Shown here piece after piece: positions 1 to 8,261 of a stretch of 64,000 bases of DNA. The DNA is taken from NCBI RefSeq assembly GCF_000425365.1, contig NZ_AUDH01000001.1, forward strand, positions 310,001 through 374,000. The letters run 5' to 3'. The notes below the pieces were generated by a model that worked only from the letters and a program-made list of their open reading frames with translations, was not told the DNA's origin and did no database searches. Made by a program: the position numbers and the translations under genes. The first letter of the stretch is position 1; each line of letters begins with the position of its first letter. This stretch comes from Rubritepida flocculans DSM 14296 (GTDB taxonomy: Bacteria > Pseudomonadota > Alphaproteobacteria > Acetobacterales > Acetobacteraceae).

Positions 1-248
1 GGGCGCTGCGCCTGCGCGCGCTGGCCCTGGGGGCGCGCCTGCTGCGGCGGCCGTTGCCCCTGCGCCTGCCCTTGCGCCTGCCCCTGGGGCGGGGCGGGGC
101 GGTGCGGGGCGGCCGGGCGGGCGGCGGACTCGGGCCGGGGCGCGGCGGCGGGCGGGGCCACGCTGCCCGCCCCGCCCAGCGCAGACTGCGCCGACGCCGC
201 GCCGGGCGCGAGCGCGATCACGGCGGCAAGGGCGAGAGCGGCGCGCAT
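1..248 (-). CDS. Partial secreted Pro/Ala/Gln-rich protein
   Basis: The gene starts at ATG 248 and runs off the left edge, so only about 82 residues are visible. It opens with a typical signal peptide (MRAALALAAVIALAPGAASA followed by Q), which predicts export to the periplasm or beyond. After cleavage the chain is low-complexity: Ala/Pro-rich, then QGQAQGQAQGQRPPQQ-like repeats. There is no recognisable domain in the visible part. The low-complexity stretch could be a linker to a folded domain beyond the window. It sits 34 bases downstream of the WYL regulator on the same strand, so co-transcription is possible. Function unknown. Confidence 0.6.
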   Translation of the reverse strand, partial: MRAALALAAVIALAPGAASAQSALGGAGSVAPPAAAPRPESAARPAAPHRPAPPQGQAQGQAQGQRPPQQARPQGQRAQAQR

Positions 249-282
249 CGGACGCCTCGATGCCAAGCCGCGCCGCGCCGGG

Positions 283-1290
283 TCAAGCCTCGGCCGGGGC
301 CGCCGCCCCGTGCCGGCGCAGCAGCGCCGCGCCGAGCGCGGCCAGCCGCGCGCGCAGCGCATCGGGGCGGATCACCTCCACCGCCTCGCCCCAGGTGGCG
401 AGGTGGTGCGCCATCTCCTCCAGCCCGCCCGCGGTAAAGCGCAGCAGCAGCGTGCCATCGGGCTGCGGCTCCAGCCTCTGGGTCGGGTGGAAGAGCCAGT
501 TCGCCGCCTCGCGCGCCGCGTCCTCGCGGAAGCGCAGCACCACCTCCACCGGCGGCTCGCGCCAGACGCCGAAGCTCTGCGCGGCGAGCTTCGGCAGCTC
601 GAAGCCCGGGCGCGGGGTGAAGGGCTGCTCCGTCACCTCGGCGGCGAGGATGCGGTCGAGCCGCCAGACCGCCGCATCCGGCTTGTCCCGCCGCGCGGCG
701 AGCAGATAGGGGCGCTGGCCGTAGAGCAGCCCGTAGGGCTCCACCAGATGCTCGCGCGCGTTGCTGCGCCCGGTGCTGTAGCGCAGCCGCACCAGCCGCG
801 TGGCGAGGATGGCCTGGCGCAACGTCGTGATCAGCGGCTCGGGCACCTGCACGCGCGGGCCGGGGCGCATGGCGATGCCCTCGTTCGCCAGCAGCGCCTC
901 CACATCCGGCTCGGCGCGCTGCAGGGCGCGGGCGTCCATCGCCGCGCGCAGCTTCTCGGCCGCGCCGCGCAGCAGCGCCGCGCGCTCGGCCAGCCCCTCG
1001 GCGGCGAGGCGGCGGGCGGCGAGGTCGAGCTCCGCCACCTCGGCGGCGGTGAGGGGTTGCACGCGCGCGAGCGGCGAGGGCGGCAGGCGCCAGCGTTTCT
1101 GCGCCTCGTCGCTCGGCACCTGTTCGAGCTCGCCGCACACCTCGCGGATGGCGGCGAGCATGCGCTCGATGGTGCGGCGGCCCACGCCGAACTCCTGCGC
1201 CAGCTCGTTCAGCGTGCGGCCCGCGCGGCTGCCCGAGAGCAGCAGGATGAGGCGCAGGCCATCGGCCAGCTTCTCGTGACGTTCCGGCAT
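283..1290 (-). CDS. WYL-domain transcriptional regulator
   Basis: A 335-residue cytoplasmic protein with the standard two-part plan of the WYL regulators. The N-terminal winged helix-turn-helix covers about residues 8-60 (LNELAQEFGVGRRTIERML). A WYL ligand-sensing domain covers about 150-225 (LRYSTGRSNAREHLVEPYGL, then PYLLAARRD and WRLDRI), and a C-terminal WCX-like extension follows. WYL proteins bind DNA and, through the WYL domain, nucleotides or single-stranded nucleic acid; some regulate DNA-damage or defence loci. Nothing nearby identifies the regulon here. The gene lies just downstream of tRNA-Leu on the same strand. Family assignment is firm; target and ligand are unknown. Confidence 0.85.
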   Translation of the reverse strand: MPERHEKLADGLRLILLLSGSRAGRTLNELAQEFGVGRRTIERMLAAIREVCGELEQVPSDEAQKRWRLPPSPLARVQPLTAAEVAELDLAARRLAAEGLAERAALLRGAAEKLRAAMDARALQRAEPDVEALLANEGIAMRPGPRVQVPEPLITTLRQAILATRLVRLRYSTGRSNAREHLVEPYGLLYGQRPYLLAARRDKPDAAVWRLDRILAAEVTEQPFTPRPGFELPKLAAQSFGVWREPPVEVVLRFREDAAREAANWLFHPTQRLEPQPDGTLLLRFTAGGLEEMAHHLATWGEAVEVIRPDALRARLAALGAALLRRHGAAAPAEA

Positions 1291-1345
1291 GCAGAGGCTC
1301 CCCCGCGGGCGATGATGCGGGCGGCGCGGGCGGGCGGCAAGGACA

Positions 1346-1428
1346 TGCGGGCGGCGGGACTCGAACCCGCATGGCCATGCGGCCGAGGGTTTTTAAGACC
1401 CTTCCGTCTGCCATTCCGGCACGCCCGC
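1346..1428 (-). tRNA. tRNA-Leu (anticodon UAA)
   Basis: Read on the minus strand, the acceptor arm GCGGGCG (1428-1422) pairs with CGCCCGC (1353-1347), with discriminator A at 1346. The anticodon stem GGGTC/ACCC region holds the loop CTTAAAA with anticodon TAA. A class II variable arm (CTCGGCCGCATGGCCATGCG) and the T-loop signature GGTTCGAGTCC follow. Length is about 83 nt, as expected for a long-variable-arm tRNA. The 3' CCA is not encoded. No integrase or att duplication was seen beside it. Confidence 0.93.
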
Positions 1429-1474
1429 GCGCGAGGGAGGATGCGGGCAAGGGCCTGCGCGCTCAAGGGCGCAG

Positions 1475-1656
1475 GCGCGGCGAAGCCAAGGCGGCCGGAT
1501 GGCCGCCGCCCGGCAACCGAGGGCAGGCGCATTCACACCCTCCCCACCCCCCGGCCGCACGGCGGCCGGCGCCGCCAGACCTGCCGCCCCGCCCGGCGCG
1601 CCCGCCGCGCGGCGAAGCCAAGGCGGCCGGATGGCCGCCGCCCGGCGACTGAGGGC
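1475..1656. repeat. GC-rich intergenic repeat pair (type 3 module)
   Basis: The space between tRNA-Leu and the SDR gene carries two direct copies of a 50-bp element, 1475-1524 and 1607-1656. Each starts GCGCGGCGAAGCCAAGGC and ends GAGGGC; they differ at only two positions. Between them a 24-bp block at 1553-1576 reappears in inverse orientation at 25518-25541. The same element ends bracket another copy at 25441-25488. There is no coding potential. This looks like a dispersed, partly palindromic intergenic repeat family of unknown function. Confidence 0.75.
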
Positions 1657-1662
1657 GAAAAA

Positions 1663-2478
1663 TCACGGACTCTTCAAAGTCAGCCCGCCATCCACGATGA
1701 TCTCCGCGCCCGTGACGTATTTCGCCTCGTCCGAGGCCAGGTAGAGCGCGGCATAGGCCACGTCCCAGGCATCGCCCATGCGCCCCATGGGCGGCTGGGC
1801 GTTCCGCTTCGCCACGATGGCCGCGACATCCCCGCCCGTGCGCTGCCCCGCCAGCCGCGCCTCCACCAGCGGCGTGTGCATCAGCCCGGGCGTCACGACG
1901 TTGCACCGGATGCCGGCGGGCGCATAGCGCACCGCGATCATGCGCGAGAGCGCCGTCACCCCCGCCTTGGAGGCCGCATAGGCCATCAGGTCCGGCCCGA
2001 TGTTGCGGTGCGCCGCCACCGAGGAGAGGTTCACGATCGCGCCCCCGCCCTGTCGCACCATCAGCGGCAGCACGGCGCGGGTGGAGAGGTGCACGTAGTG
2101 CAGGTTGTGGTGGAACTGCGCGTGCCAGGCCTCGGGCGTGAGCTCCTCCGGGCCCCCGGGCACGCTGCCACCCACATTGTTCACCAGGATGTCGATGCGG
2201 CCGAAGGCGGCCCGCGTGGCCTGCACCACGCGCGCGATCTCCTCCTCGCGCGTCACGTCGGCGGCGAGGGCGAAGGATTGCCCGCCCTCGGCGGCGATCA
2301 TCGCCGTCGTCTCCTCGGCGGAGTCGAGGCGGTGGTCCACGCAGGCCACCTGCGCGCCCTCGCGCGCGAAGAGGATGGCCATGGCGCGCCCATTGCCGAT
2401 CCCGGTTCCGACCGAGCCGGCGCCGAGGATCAGCGCGCGCTTGCCGGCGAGGCGCGGCGCGCGGGCGGGGGCGCTCAC
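1663..2478 (-). CDS. SDR-family oxidoreductase
   Basis: A classical short-chain dehydrogenase/reductase of about 271 residues. It has an N-terminal Rossmann glycine motif (GAGSVGTGIGNG, slightly longer than the usual TGxxxGIG), the NNVGG motif, and the catalytic Ser with YAASK (Tyr/Lys). It ends with the usual VTGAEIIVDGG tail. I chose GTG 2478 because it overlaps the upstream receptor stop by four bases (GTGA); a further in-frame GTG at 2505 would overlap more deeply. It is the last gene of an epimerase-Bug-SDR operon. The substrate cannot be read from sequence; a sugar-acid or hydroxy-acid dehydrogenase role is a guess from context. Confidence 0.85.
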   Translation of the reverse strand: MSAPARAPRLAGKRALILGAGSVGTGIGNGRAMAILFAREGAQVACVDHRLDSAEETTAMIAAEGGQSFALAADVTREEEIARVVQATRAAFGRIDILVNNVGGSVPGGPEELTPEAWHAQFHHNLHYVHLSTRAVLPLMVRQGGGAIVNLSSVAAHRNIGPDLMAYAASKAGVTALSRMIAVRYAPAGIRCNVVTPGLMHTPLVEARLAGQRTGGDVAAIVAKRNAQPPMGRMGDAWDVAYAALYLASDEAKYVTGAEIIVDGGLTLKSP

Positions 2479-3425
2479 CGCTGCGCCCAGGGCGTGGTCT
2501 GCCACAGCGCGCGGTAGCGCGCCTCGTCCTCGCGCAGCCGGGCGAACCAGGCCTCGCCGGGCTCGTGCCGCACCTCCAGCATGCGCGCCTCGATGGCACG
2601 GACGAATTCGGGGTCGCGCACCACGTCGTCGGTCGCCTCGCGGAAGCGCGCGACGATGGCGGGCGGCGTGCCGGCGGGCATGACGAGGCCGCGCTCGGAG
2701 GCCATCACCACATTGATCCCGCGCTCGCGCAGCGTGGGCAGGTCGGGCGCGAAGCGGCTGCGCGCCGCACCCGCCTGGGCCAGCAGCCGCACGCCCTCGT
2801 TGTTCGCCAGCACGAAGCCGAGGTTGAGGCCGCTCGCCACGATCTGCCGCCCCAGCATCGCGGTGCGGATCTGCGGGTCGCCCTGGAAGGCGACGTGGTT
2901 GAAGCGCGTGCCCGTCTCCTTCTGCATCAGCACGAGCAGCAGATGATCGTCGGTGCCGACGCCGGGCGAGCCGAAGGGGATCGTCTCCGGCGCGCGCCGC
3001 GCCGCCTCGATCAGCTCCTCGATGCTGCGATAGGGGCTCTCGGCGGTGACGGAGATCGCGCCCGGATCGGTGACGAGGTTGCCGATGGGCGCGAAGTCGG
3101 CGAGGCGGAACTGCGCCGGCCGCTCGATGGGGATGGTGAGCAGGCCGGGCATGTTGGTGGTGCCGAGCATGGTGCCATCCGCCCGGCCGCGCGCCACGGC
3201 GGCGAGCGCCACCTCTCCGCCCGCGCCGGGGCGGTTGACGACGACGACGGGCCCGCCGATGCGCGGCTCGAGGAAGCGGGCGTAGAGGCGCGCGTCCAGG
3301 TCCGTCGCGCCGCCGGCGACGAAGCCCACCACGATCTCGATCGGCCGCTCCGGCCGCCAGCTCTGGGCGAAGGCCGGGGCGGCGAGCAGCGCGGGCGCTG
3401 CGGCCAGCAGGTGGCGTCGGTTCAT
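2475..3425 (-). CDS. Bug-family tripartite tricarboxylate transporter receptor
   Basis: A 316-residue periplasmic solute-binding protein of the Bug/TctC family. The signal peptide runs to about residue 20 (LLAAAPALLAAPAFA, then QSW). The family signature follows: RPIEIVVGFVAGGATDLDAR, VVNRPGAGGEVAL, then the GDPQIRTAMLG region. Bug proteins bind carboxylated organic compounds for TctAB-type permeases, but no tctA or tctB lies in this window. This orphan arrangement is common in Bug-rich genomes. It overlaps the upstream epimerase gene and the downstream SDR gene by four bases each, so the three are translationally coupled. The ligand is unknown. Confidence 0.88.
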   Translation of the reverse strand: MNRRHLLAAAPALLAAPAFAQSWRPERPIEIVVGFVAGGATDLDARLYARFLEPRIGGPVVVVNRPGAGGEVALAAVARGRADGTMLGTTNMPGLLTIPIERPAQFRLADFAPIGNLVTDPGAISVTAESPYRSIEELIEAARRAPETIPFGSPGVGTDDHLLLVLMQKETGTRFNHVAFQGDPQIRTAMLGRQIVASGLNLGFVLANNEGVRLLAQAGAARSRFAPDLPTLRERGINVVMASERGLVMPAGTPPAIVARFREATDDVVRDPEFVRAIEARMLEVRHEPGEAWFARLREDEARYRALWQTTPWAQR

Positions 3426-4426
3426 GTGCGTTGTTCCTCCCTGAGCCAGCGGATGAGGCGTGTGAGCCCCTCGCGCATCTCCACCTCGGGCTTCCAGCCG
3501 ATGGCGGCGAAGGCCTTCTCGTGCGCGATGCGGAAGGCGCCGCCCGAGGTGAGGCGCAGCTTGCCCGGCTCCTCGCCCACGAAGCGCGGCGGCGGCCCGC
3601 CGCCCGCCAGCTCCGTGATGAGCGCCACGAGTTCCCGCGTGGTGATGGGCGCGGGGCCCGAGCAGTTCACCGCCACGTCGCTCGCCGCGCTCTCGAAGGC
3701 GCAGCGGTTGGCGCGCGCGAGGTCGCCCACATAGACGAAGTGCTTGGTCTCGCTGCCGTCGCCGAAGATCTCGGGCGGCTCGCCGCGCGCGAGCCGCTCC
3801 AGAGTCTCGATGATGTAGAGGGCGTTCGCCGCGCGGTGGTGCTGGCGCTCGCCATAGACGGTGGAGTAGCGCAGCGTGACATGCGCCAGCCCGCGCTTGC
3901 GCGTGTAGCTGCGGCAGAGCTGCTCGCCGATGATCTTGGTGGCGCCGTAGAGGATGGCGGCCGGCGGCGCGCCCTCGGAGTGGAAGGGCGTGGATTCCGC
4001 GAGCTCGCCCCGTATGCCCGGCCCATAGCCATAGACCGCGTTGGAGGAGGCGAAGACCACCTTGCGCAGCCCGCGCACCGCGGCGGCCTCCAGCGCGTTC
4101 TGCACGCCGCGGATGTTCACGTCCAAGCCGCCCCAGGGGTCGCGGTCCATGTTCAGCGTCATGTAGGCGGCGAGCAGCAGCGCCCCGTCCATGCCCTGCA
4201 TGGCGGCGAGCAGGTCGCTCATGCGCATCACGTCGCCGCGGATGATCGAGAGGCGCGGATCGCCCCGCAGATGCGCCACCGCCCCCTCCGCGCCCATCGA
4301 GAAATTGTCCAGCAGCCGCACCTCGGCCGCGCCGGCGGCGAGGAAGTGCTCGGCGGTGGCGGCGCCCACCAGGCTGCCGCCGCCCAGGATGATGAATCGC
4401 CCGCCCGCGATGGGGAGAGAGGCCAC
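3422..4426 (-). CDS. NAD-dependent epimerase/dehydratase (extended SDR)
   Basis: A 334-residue extended SDR. The nucleotide motif GGGSLVGAATA lies near the N-terminus. The catalytic pair Tyr/Lys is in YGATK, preceded by the Ser-containing ASSNAVYGYG. A C-terminal sugar-nucleotide-like region (IFGDGSETKHFVYVGDLARA) matches UDP-glucose 4-epimerase relatives. Many relatives act on nucleotide sugars; others work in uronate or branched-acid catabolism. Here it is the first gene of an operon with a carboxylate receptor and a second SDR, which favours a catabolic role, but this is inference. The ATG at 4426 is the only good start. Confidence 0.82.
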   Translation of the reverse strand: MASLPIAGGRFIILGGGSLVGAATAEHFLAAGAAEVRLLDNFSMGAEGAVAHLRGDPRLSIIRGDVMRMSDLLAAMQGMDGALLLAAYMTLNMDRDPWGGLDVNIRGVQNALEAAAVRGLRKVVFASSNAVYGYGPGIRGELAESTPFHSEGAPPAAILYGATKIIGEQLCRSYTRKRGLAHVTLRYSTVYGERQHHRAANALYIIETLERLARGEPPEIFGDGSETKHFVYVGDLARANRCAFESAASDVAVNCSGPAPITTRELVALITELAGGGPPPRFVGEEPGKLRLTSGGAFRIAHEKAFAAIGWKPEVEMREGLTRLIRWLREEQRT

Positions 4427-4480
4427 GCCGTTTCCTCCGCTTCTCGTCTTGTTGCGGCGGAGGATGGAACGGAACGCCGC

Positions 4481-5401
4481 TCAGCGCCAGTCGAGCGGCG
4501 GCAGCACCAGCCAGGGGATGCGCCCCGCGCCGAGGCGGCGGTCGCGCAGCTCCAGCGCCACATCGAGGCGCGGCGGCCCGCCCTCGGCCGGCGGGCGCGC
4601 CGAAAGGGCGAGCACCGCGCGCAGCGTGGGCAGCAGGTTGGCGGGCAGCGCGCCCGCGCGCACCAGCGCCGTCAGCGCCGCGTCCGGGTTGGTCACCACC
4701 AGCCGCCCATGCCCCTCGGGCTGCAGCCGCGCGTCGAGGCCGAGCTCCGCCTCCAGCCGCAGCGCCGCCTGGCCGCTGCGCGCCGCGAACTCGTCCAGGC
4801 GCAGCCGGCCCTCGGCGGCGCGGAAGGCCGCGGCGCTGCCGGGGATGGGGGTGGTGCTGCGCGCCGCGAGCCGCGCCTCCTCGAGCGGCGGCAGCCCGGC
4901 GGCGGAGAGCCGGCGCGCCTCCGCGCGCAGCGTGGCGGGCGCGAGATGCGCCGTGAGCCCCGCCAGCGCGAGGCCCGGCGCGGCCAGCCGCTCGGCCGAA
5001 AGCGTCGCCTCGCCGCCGAGCAGCGGCGCGCGCAGACGCAGCGCCTCGGCCTCCACCGGCGTCGCGCCGCCGCCCGCGCGCAGCGCCTGCGGCCCGGCGA
5101 AGGCCGCGCGCGCGTGCAGCGGATCATCGAGGCCGAGGCGCAGCGTCACGCGCGCGCTCTCCCAGCCCAGCCGCGCGGGGGTGTCGAGCGCCAGCTCCTC
5201 CAGCACCAGCTCCGCCGCGAAGGGGAAGCCGGCGCGGCGCGGCGGGGCGTGGCGGATCGTCCAGCCCTCGGCGCGGCGCGCCTCGGCCCAGGCGGCGAGC
5301 CCGGCCTCCATGCGCGCGAGCGCGGCCTCGCGCGCGCCGAGCAGCGCCGCGCCCAGCAGCAGGGGAGAGAGGAGCAGCGCCCCCCACCATTTTCTCGCCA
5401 T
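4481..5401 (-). CDS. DUF2125-domain protein, membrane-anchored
   Basis: About 306 residues. A short basic N-terminus (MARKWW) precedes one hydrophobic segment (GALLLSPLLLGAALLGA). A long Ala/Leu/Arg-rich periplasmic region follows that fits DUF2125 (W at the amphipathic start, FPFAAELVLEELAL, several beta-strand-like repeats), a family found mainly in alphaproteobacteria. Such proteins resemble AsmA-like or periplasmic bridge folds, but no activity is established. I started at ATG 5401, directly before the membrane segment; the codons upstream look non-coding. The start abuts the divergent chaC gene. Confidence 0.75.
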   Translation of the reverse strand: MARKWWGALLLSPLLLGAALLGAREAALARMEAGLAAWAEARRAEGWTIRHAPPRRAGFPFAAELVLEELALDTPARLGWESARVTLRLGLDDPLHARAAFAGPQALRAGGGATPVEAEALRLRAPLLGGEATLSAERLAAPGLALAGLTAHLAPATLRAEARRLSAAGLPPLEEARLAARSTTPIPGSAAAFRAAEGRLRLDEFAARSGQAALRLEAELGLDARLQPEGHGRLVVTNPDAALTALVRAGALPANLLPTLRAVLALSARPPAEGGPPRLDVALELRDRRLGAGRIPWLVLPPLDWR

Positions 5402-5450
5402 GCGGGCATGGCTTAAAGCGCGCCCCGCATCACGCAAGGGCCGCCGCGCC

Positions 5451-6002
5451 GTGCTTCCGCTGCCGCTGGATGCCGATGGGCATCTCTACGTCTTCGCCTA
5501 TGGTTCGCTGATCTGGCGGCCTGGCTTCGCGCATCTGGGCGCGGAGCCGGCGCTGCTGCGCGGCTATCACCGCCGCTTCTGCCTGTGGTCGCGCCACTAT
5601 CGCGGCACGCCGGAGGCCCCCGGCCTGGTGCTGGGGCTGGATCGCGGCGGGGCGTGCCGGGGCGTGGCCTTCCGCGTGGGGGCGGCGGCCGCCCCCGCGG
5701 TGCTCGCCTATCTCGAGGAGCGCGAGAACCCGAACGGCGAGACGGTCTATCACCGCCGCCTGCTGCCGCTCTCGCTGGCCTCGGGCCGGGTGGTGCGCGG
5801 CATCGCCTATGTGGCCGACCGCGCGCACCCCGCCTATGCCCGCCCCTGCGAGCAGACCACCGTGGCCGCGATCCGCCGCGGCCACGGGCGCGCCGGCGCG
5901 AACCGGGACTATCTGCTCAACACGGCCGAGCATCTGCGCGCGCTGGGGCTGCGCGACGCGCGGCTGGAGCGGCTGGCGCGCCTCGTCGCCGCCGCCGATT
6001 AA
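5451..6002 (+). CDS. chaC: Gamma-glutamylcyclotransferase (ChaC family)
   Basis: About 183 residues with the ChaC signature FAYGSLIWRPGF near residues 15-30, RGYHRRFCLWS, and the catalytic-glutamate segment YLEERENPNGETVYHRR. ChaC enzymes cleave glutathione to 5-oxoproline and Cys-Gly in the cytoplasm. GTG 5451 has an AAGGG Shine-Dalgarno-like tract about 10 bases upstream and leaves room for divergent promoters. An upstream in-frame ATG at 5400 would overlap the start codon of the opposite-strand DUF2125 gene and seems less likely. Family assignment is firm; the exact start is uncertain. Confidence 0.85.
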   Translation: MLPLPLDADGHLYVFAYGSLIWRPGFAHLGAEPALLRGYHRRFCLWSRHYRGTPEAPGLVLGLDRGGACRGVAFRVGAAAAPAVLAYLEERENPNGETVYHRRLLPLSLASGRVVRGIAYVADRAHPAYARPCEQTTVAAIRRGHGRAGANRDYLLNTAEHLRALGLRDARLERLARLVAAAD

Positions 6003-6051
6003 CCGGGCGGAAAGGCCGCGCGCGCGAGACTGCCCGGCGGAGGAGTTCGCC

Positions 6052-6420
6052 ATGAACGCCACGCTGAGCGAGGAGGTGCGCGAGGTCCGCCTGCGCTGCA
6101 CCCAGCACCTGACCGAGCTGCACCGCCTGCACCTCGCGCTGCTCGCCGAGACGCGGGCGCTGAAGCGTTTCACCGCCGCCGGCCGGTCCACCGCCGAGAT
6201 GGAGATCGTGGCCGAGCTGCTGGAGCAGTATCTCTCCGCCTCCGACGCCTTCCTCGAGAACATGCGCGGGCGGATGGAGGTGCGGCTCGGCCTGCTGCGC
6301 CGGGGCGAGCCCCTGGTGAACGGCAAGCCCGAGGACGCGCCCGGCCATGGCGGCTTCTGGCTGCTGTTCTCGCGGCTCTGCGCGGTGCTGAAGCGGGCGG
6401 GGCGGCGGGTGGAGTCCTGA
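6052..6420 (+). CDS. Hypothetical helical protein
   Basis: A 122-residue protein preceded by a good Shine-Dalgarno sequence (CGGAGGAG at 6037-6044). It is predicted to be almost wholly helical: residues 1-75 read as amphipathic heptad-like helices (EVREVRLRCTQHLTELHRLH, then LLEQYLSASDAFLENM). No signal peptide or membrane segment is present and I recognise no family. It follows chaC by about 50 bases on the same strand and could share its transcript. The spacing resembles small helical chaperone or export-adaptor proteins (FliT-like), but that is only a shape resemblance. Function unknown. Confidence 0.6.
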   Translation: MNATLSEEVREVRLRCTQHLTELHRLHLALLAETRALKRFTAAGRSTAEMEIVAELLEQYLSASDAFLENMRGRMEVRLGLLRRGEPLVNGKPEDAPGHGGFWLLFSRLCAVLKRAGRRVES

Positions 6421-6421
6421 T

Positions 6422-6446
6422 GCGGGCGGCATCAGATGCCGGCCGC
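6422..6446. terminator. Palindrome between convergent genes
   Basis: GCGGGCGGCATC (6422-6433) pairs with GATGCCGGCCGC (6435-6446), one mismatch in 12. It fills the gap between two convergent stop codons and probably acts as a bidirectional terminator, although no long T-run follows. It aligns at about 21 of 27 positions with the 31-bp palindrome of the dispersed repeat found at 28246, 37612, 58385 and 61135, so it may be a decayed copy. Confidence 0.55.
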
Positions 6447-6447
6447 T

Positions 6448-8157
6448 TCACGCGGGCCCCGCCCATTCCGGCGCCAGCGCCTCCTGCCGCAGGCGCAGCC
6501 GGCGGAAATCCAGCGCGGCGAAGAGCTCCTCCAGATCCGGCGCGCCGGCGCCGGGGCGCAGAGGCAGGGAGCTGCGCGCCTCCTCGATGAAGCGCGCCCG
6601 CACCGGGGCGGGGCCGTCGAGATAGGCCTCGCGCCACCAGCCCTGGATTCGCGGCTTCGCCTCCCACAGCAGGCGCGAGGTCGCCACCCGCTCGCCCTTG
6701 GCGTGGCGGTTGAGGCGGCTTGCCGCCGGCAGGAGGTTCCACAGATCGCCGCATGGCCAGGCCGACCAGGGCAGGCAATGGTCGATGTCCATGCCCCGCT
6801 CGCTCAGCGCCCGGCCGGACCAGACGCAGCGCACCGGCTCGCCGCGCGCCAGCCTTTCCGCCGCCAGCCGGCGCACGGCCGCCGTGTCCCGCGCGGGCTC
6901 GAGCCATCGCAGCGCCGAGAGCACCTCGTCCGCCGCGATGCGGCGGCCCTGGCTCTCGCCGAAACGCTGGGTGAGGCGCACCCATTCGGCGAGCAGCATC
7001 GGCTCGATCCAGGCGGCGTAGCGCTGCAGCGCGCGCCAGACGGGCAGCGGCGCGCGCGTTGCGCCGAAGGCCCAGAGCTGCTCCTGGTCGAGGCGCAGCG
7101 CGCCCCTCGGCGGCGCCGCGCGCCCCAGGCTCGTCGGGAAAAGCGGCTGGCCCGCGGGCCCCTTGAGGAAGGTCGCGGGCATCTGGGCGATGCTGCGCGC
7201 GGCGTCGCGCAGCGCGGCGGCGAGACATTGCGCGATCTCGCCCGAGAAGGAGGCGCCGATGCGCAGCTCGAAGGGCGCGAGCGGCCGCAGCCCGCGGAAG
7301 GGCGCCTTGACGAAGCCCATCCCCTCGCCCGGCAGTTGCGGCAGCCCCGCCTCGACCAGCGGCTTGAACATGCGCAGCCAGAAGAGCGCGATCAGCCCGA
7401 GCGGCAGCTCCGCCTCATCGCCGTCGAGCCGCGCGATGTTCGGGGCCGCGTCCGCCACGCGGGCGACGCAGCGCAGCAGGGCGAGCTTGTATGTCGCGGA
7501 TTTCGCCTGGGAGAGGATCGCGCCGCGCAGCAGCGGCAGCGCGCCGGCCCCGTCGTCGGGAAGGTCGAGAACGACGCTCTGCCAGGTCACCTCCCGCCGG
7601 CCCTGGCGATCGGGCCGGGCCGGCGTCGCCACCCGCAGGGCGAGCCCGTGATCGAGGCCGAGCCGCTCGATCTCGTGCTCGCTCACCGGCCACATGGGCC
7701 GCCCCTCGGGCGCGGGCCCGTGCCGCAGCGTCACCATCATGCGCCCGCCGGGGCGCAGCAGGGTGGCCAGCTTGCGCATGGCCCGCGGGCGTTCCTCGGG
7801 AGGGACGTGCTGCCAGACGCCGCTCAGCCAGAGCAGGTCGAAGGAGAGACCGAGCCCGTGCACCGCGCCCAGGCCGGGCAGCCGGTCGTCCACCCAGCGG
7901 ATGGCGGTCTCGGGATGGCGGCGCGCCGCCTCGCCGCGAAGCCGCCCCGCGGGTTCGGCCGCCACCACCTCCCATCCTCGCGCGGCGAACCAGGCGGCGT
8001 CGCGGCCGCTGCCCGCCCCAACGTCGAGCACCAGCCCGGGGCGCGGGGGCAGGAAGGCCAGGACATCGGCGTGGATCTCCTCGAAGCCGAAGGCCTCGTA
8101 GGCTTCGGCGAACTCGCGGAAGCCGCGCTGATAGGGGCCCACCGTGTCCCAGGACAT
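6448..8157 (-). CDS. Class I methyltransferase - HNH nuclease fusion
   Basis: A 569-residue protein with two readable enzymatic parts. Residues about 30-200 form a class I SAM methyltransferase: motif I VLDVGAGSGRDAAWF at 43-57, the acidic AEP after strand 2, FDLLWLSGVWQHV at about 106-118, and LLRPGGRMMVTLRHG at 133-147. It lacks the DPPY/NPPF motifs of DNA-amino methylases. Residues 215-440 are a helical region of no known family to me (SATYKLALLR, ALFWLRMFKPLVEAGLPQLP). Residues 443-500 form an HNH nuclease site: MDIDHCLPWS with His460, DLWNLLPA with Asn474, then LNRHAKGER with Asn483. It stands alone between a hypothetical gene and divergent mdlC. Role unknown; a modification, repair or defence activity is possible. 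Confidence 0.78.
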   Translation of the reverse strand: MSWDTVGPYQRGFREFAEAYEAFGFEEIHADVLAFLPPRPGLVLDVGAGSGRDAAWFAARGWEVVAAEPAGRLRGEAARRHPETAIRWVDDRLPGLGAVHGLGLSFDLLWLSGVWQHVPPEERPRAMRKLATLLRPGGRMMVTLRHGPAPEGRPMWPVSEHEIERLGLDHGLALRVATPARPDRQGRREVTWQSVVLDLPDDGAGALPLLRGAILSQAKSATYKLALLRCVARVADAAPNIARLDGDEAELPLGLIALFWLRMFKPLVEAGLPQLPGEGMGFVKAPFRGLRPLAPFELRIGASFSGEIAQCLAAALRDAARSIAQMPATFLKGPAGQPLFPTSLGRAAPPRGALRLDQEQLWAFGATRAPLPVWRALQRYAAWIEPMLLAEWVRLTQRFGESQGRRIAADEVLSALRWLEPARDTAAVRRLAAERLARGEPVRCVWSGRALSERGMDIDHCLPWSAWPCGDLWNLLPAASRLNRHAKGERVATSRLLWEAKPRIQGWWREAYLDGPAPVRARFIEEARSSLPLRPGAGAPDLEELFAALDFRRLRLRQEALAPEWAGPA

Positions 8158-8261
8158 GTCTCAGCATCCCGCCGCCGCGACCCGTAAGACAAGACGGATC
8201 GCGATGGACAGCCCCACCCCGCCTCGGCCACCCTGGCGCGCAAGGATCAGGGAGGAACCCC

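Noticed and set aside
1346-1662. tRNA-Leu as a possible integration site of a mobile island
   Set aside because: No integrase, no duplicated tRNA 3' end and no foreign-looking genes follow; only short repeats.
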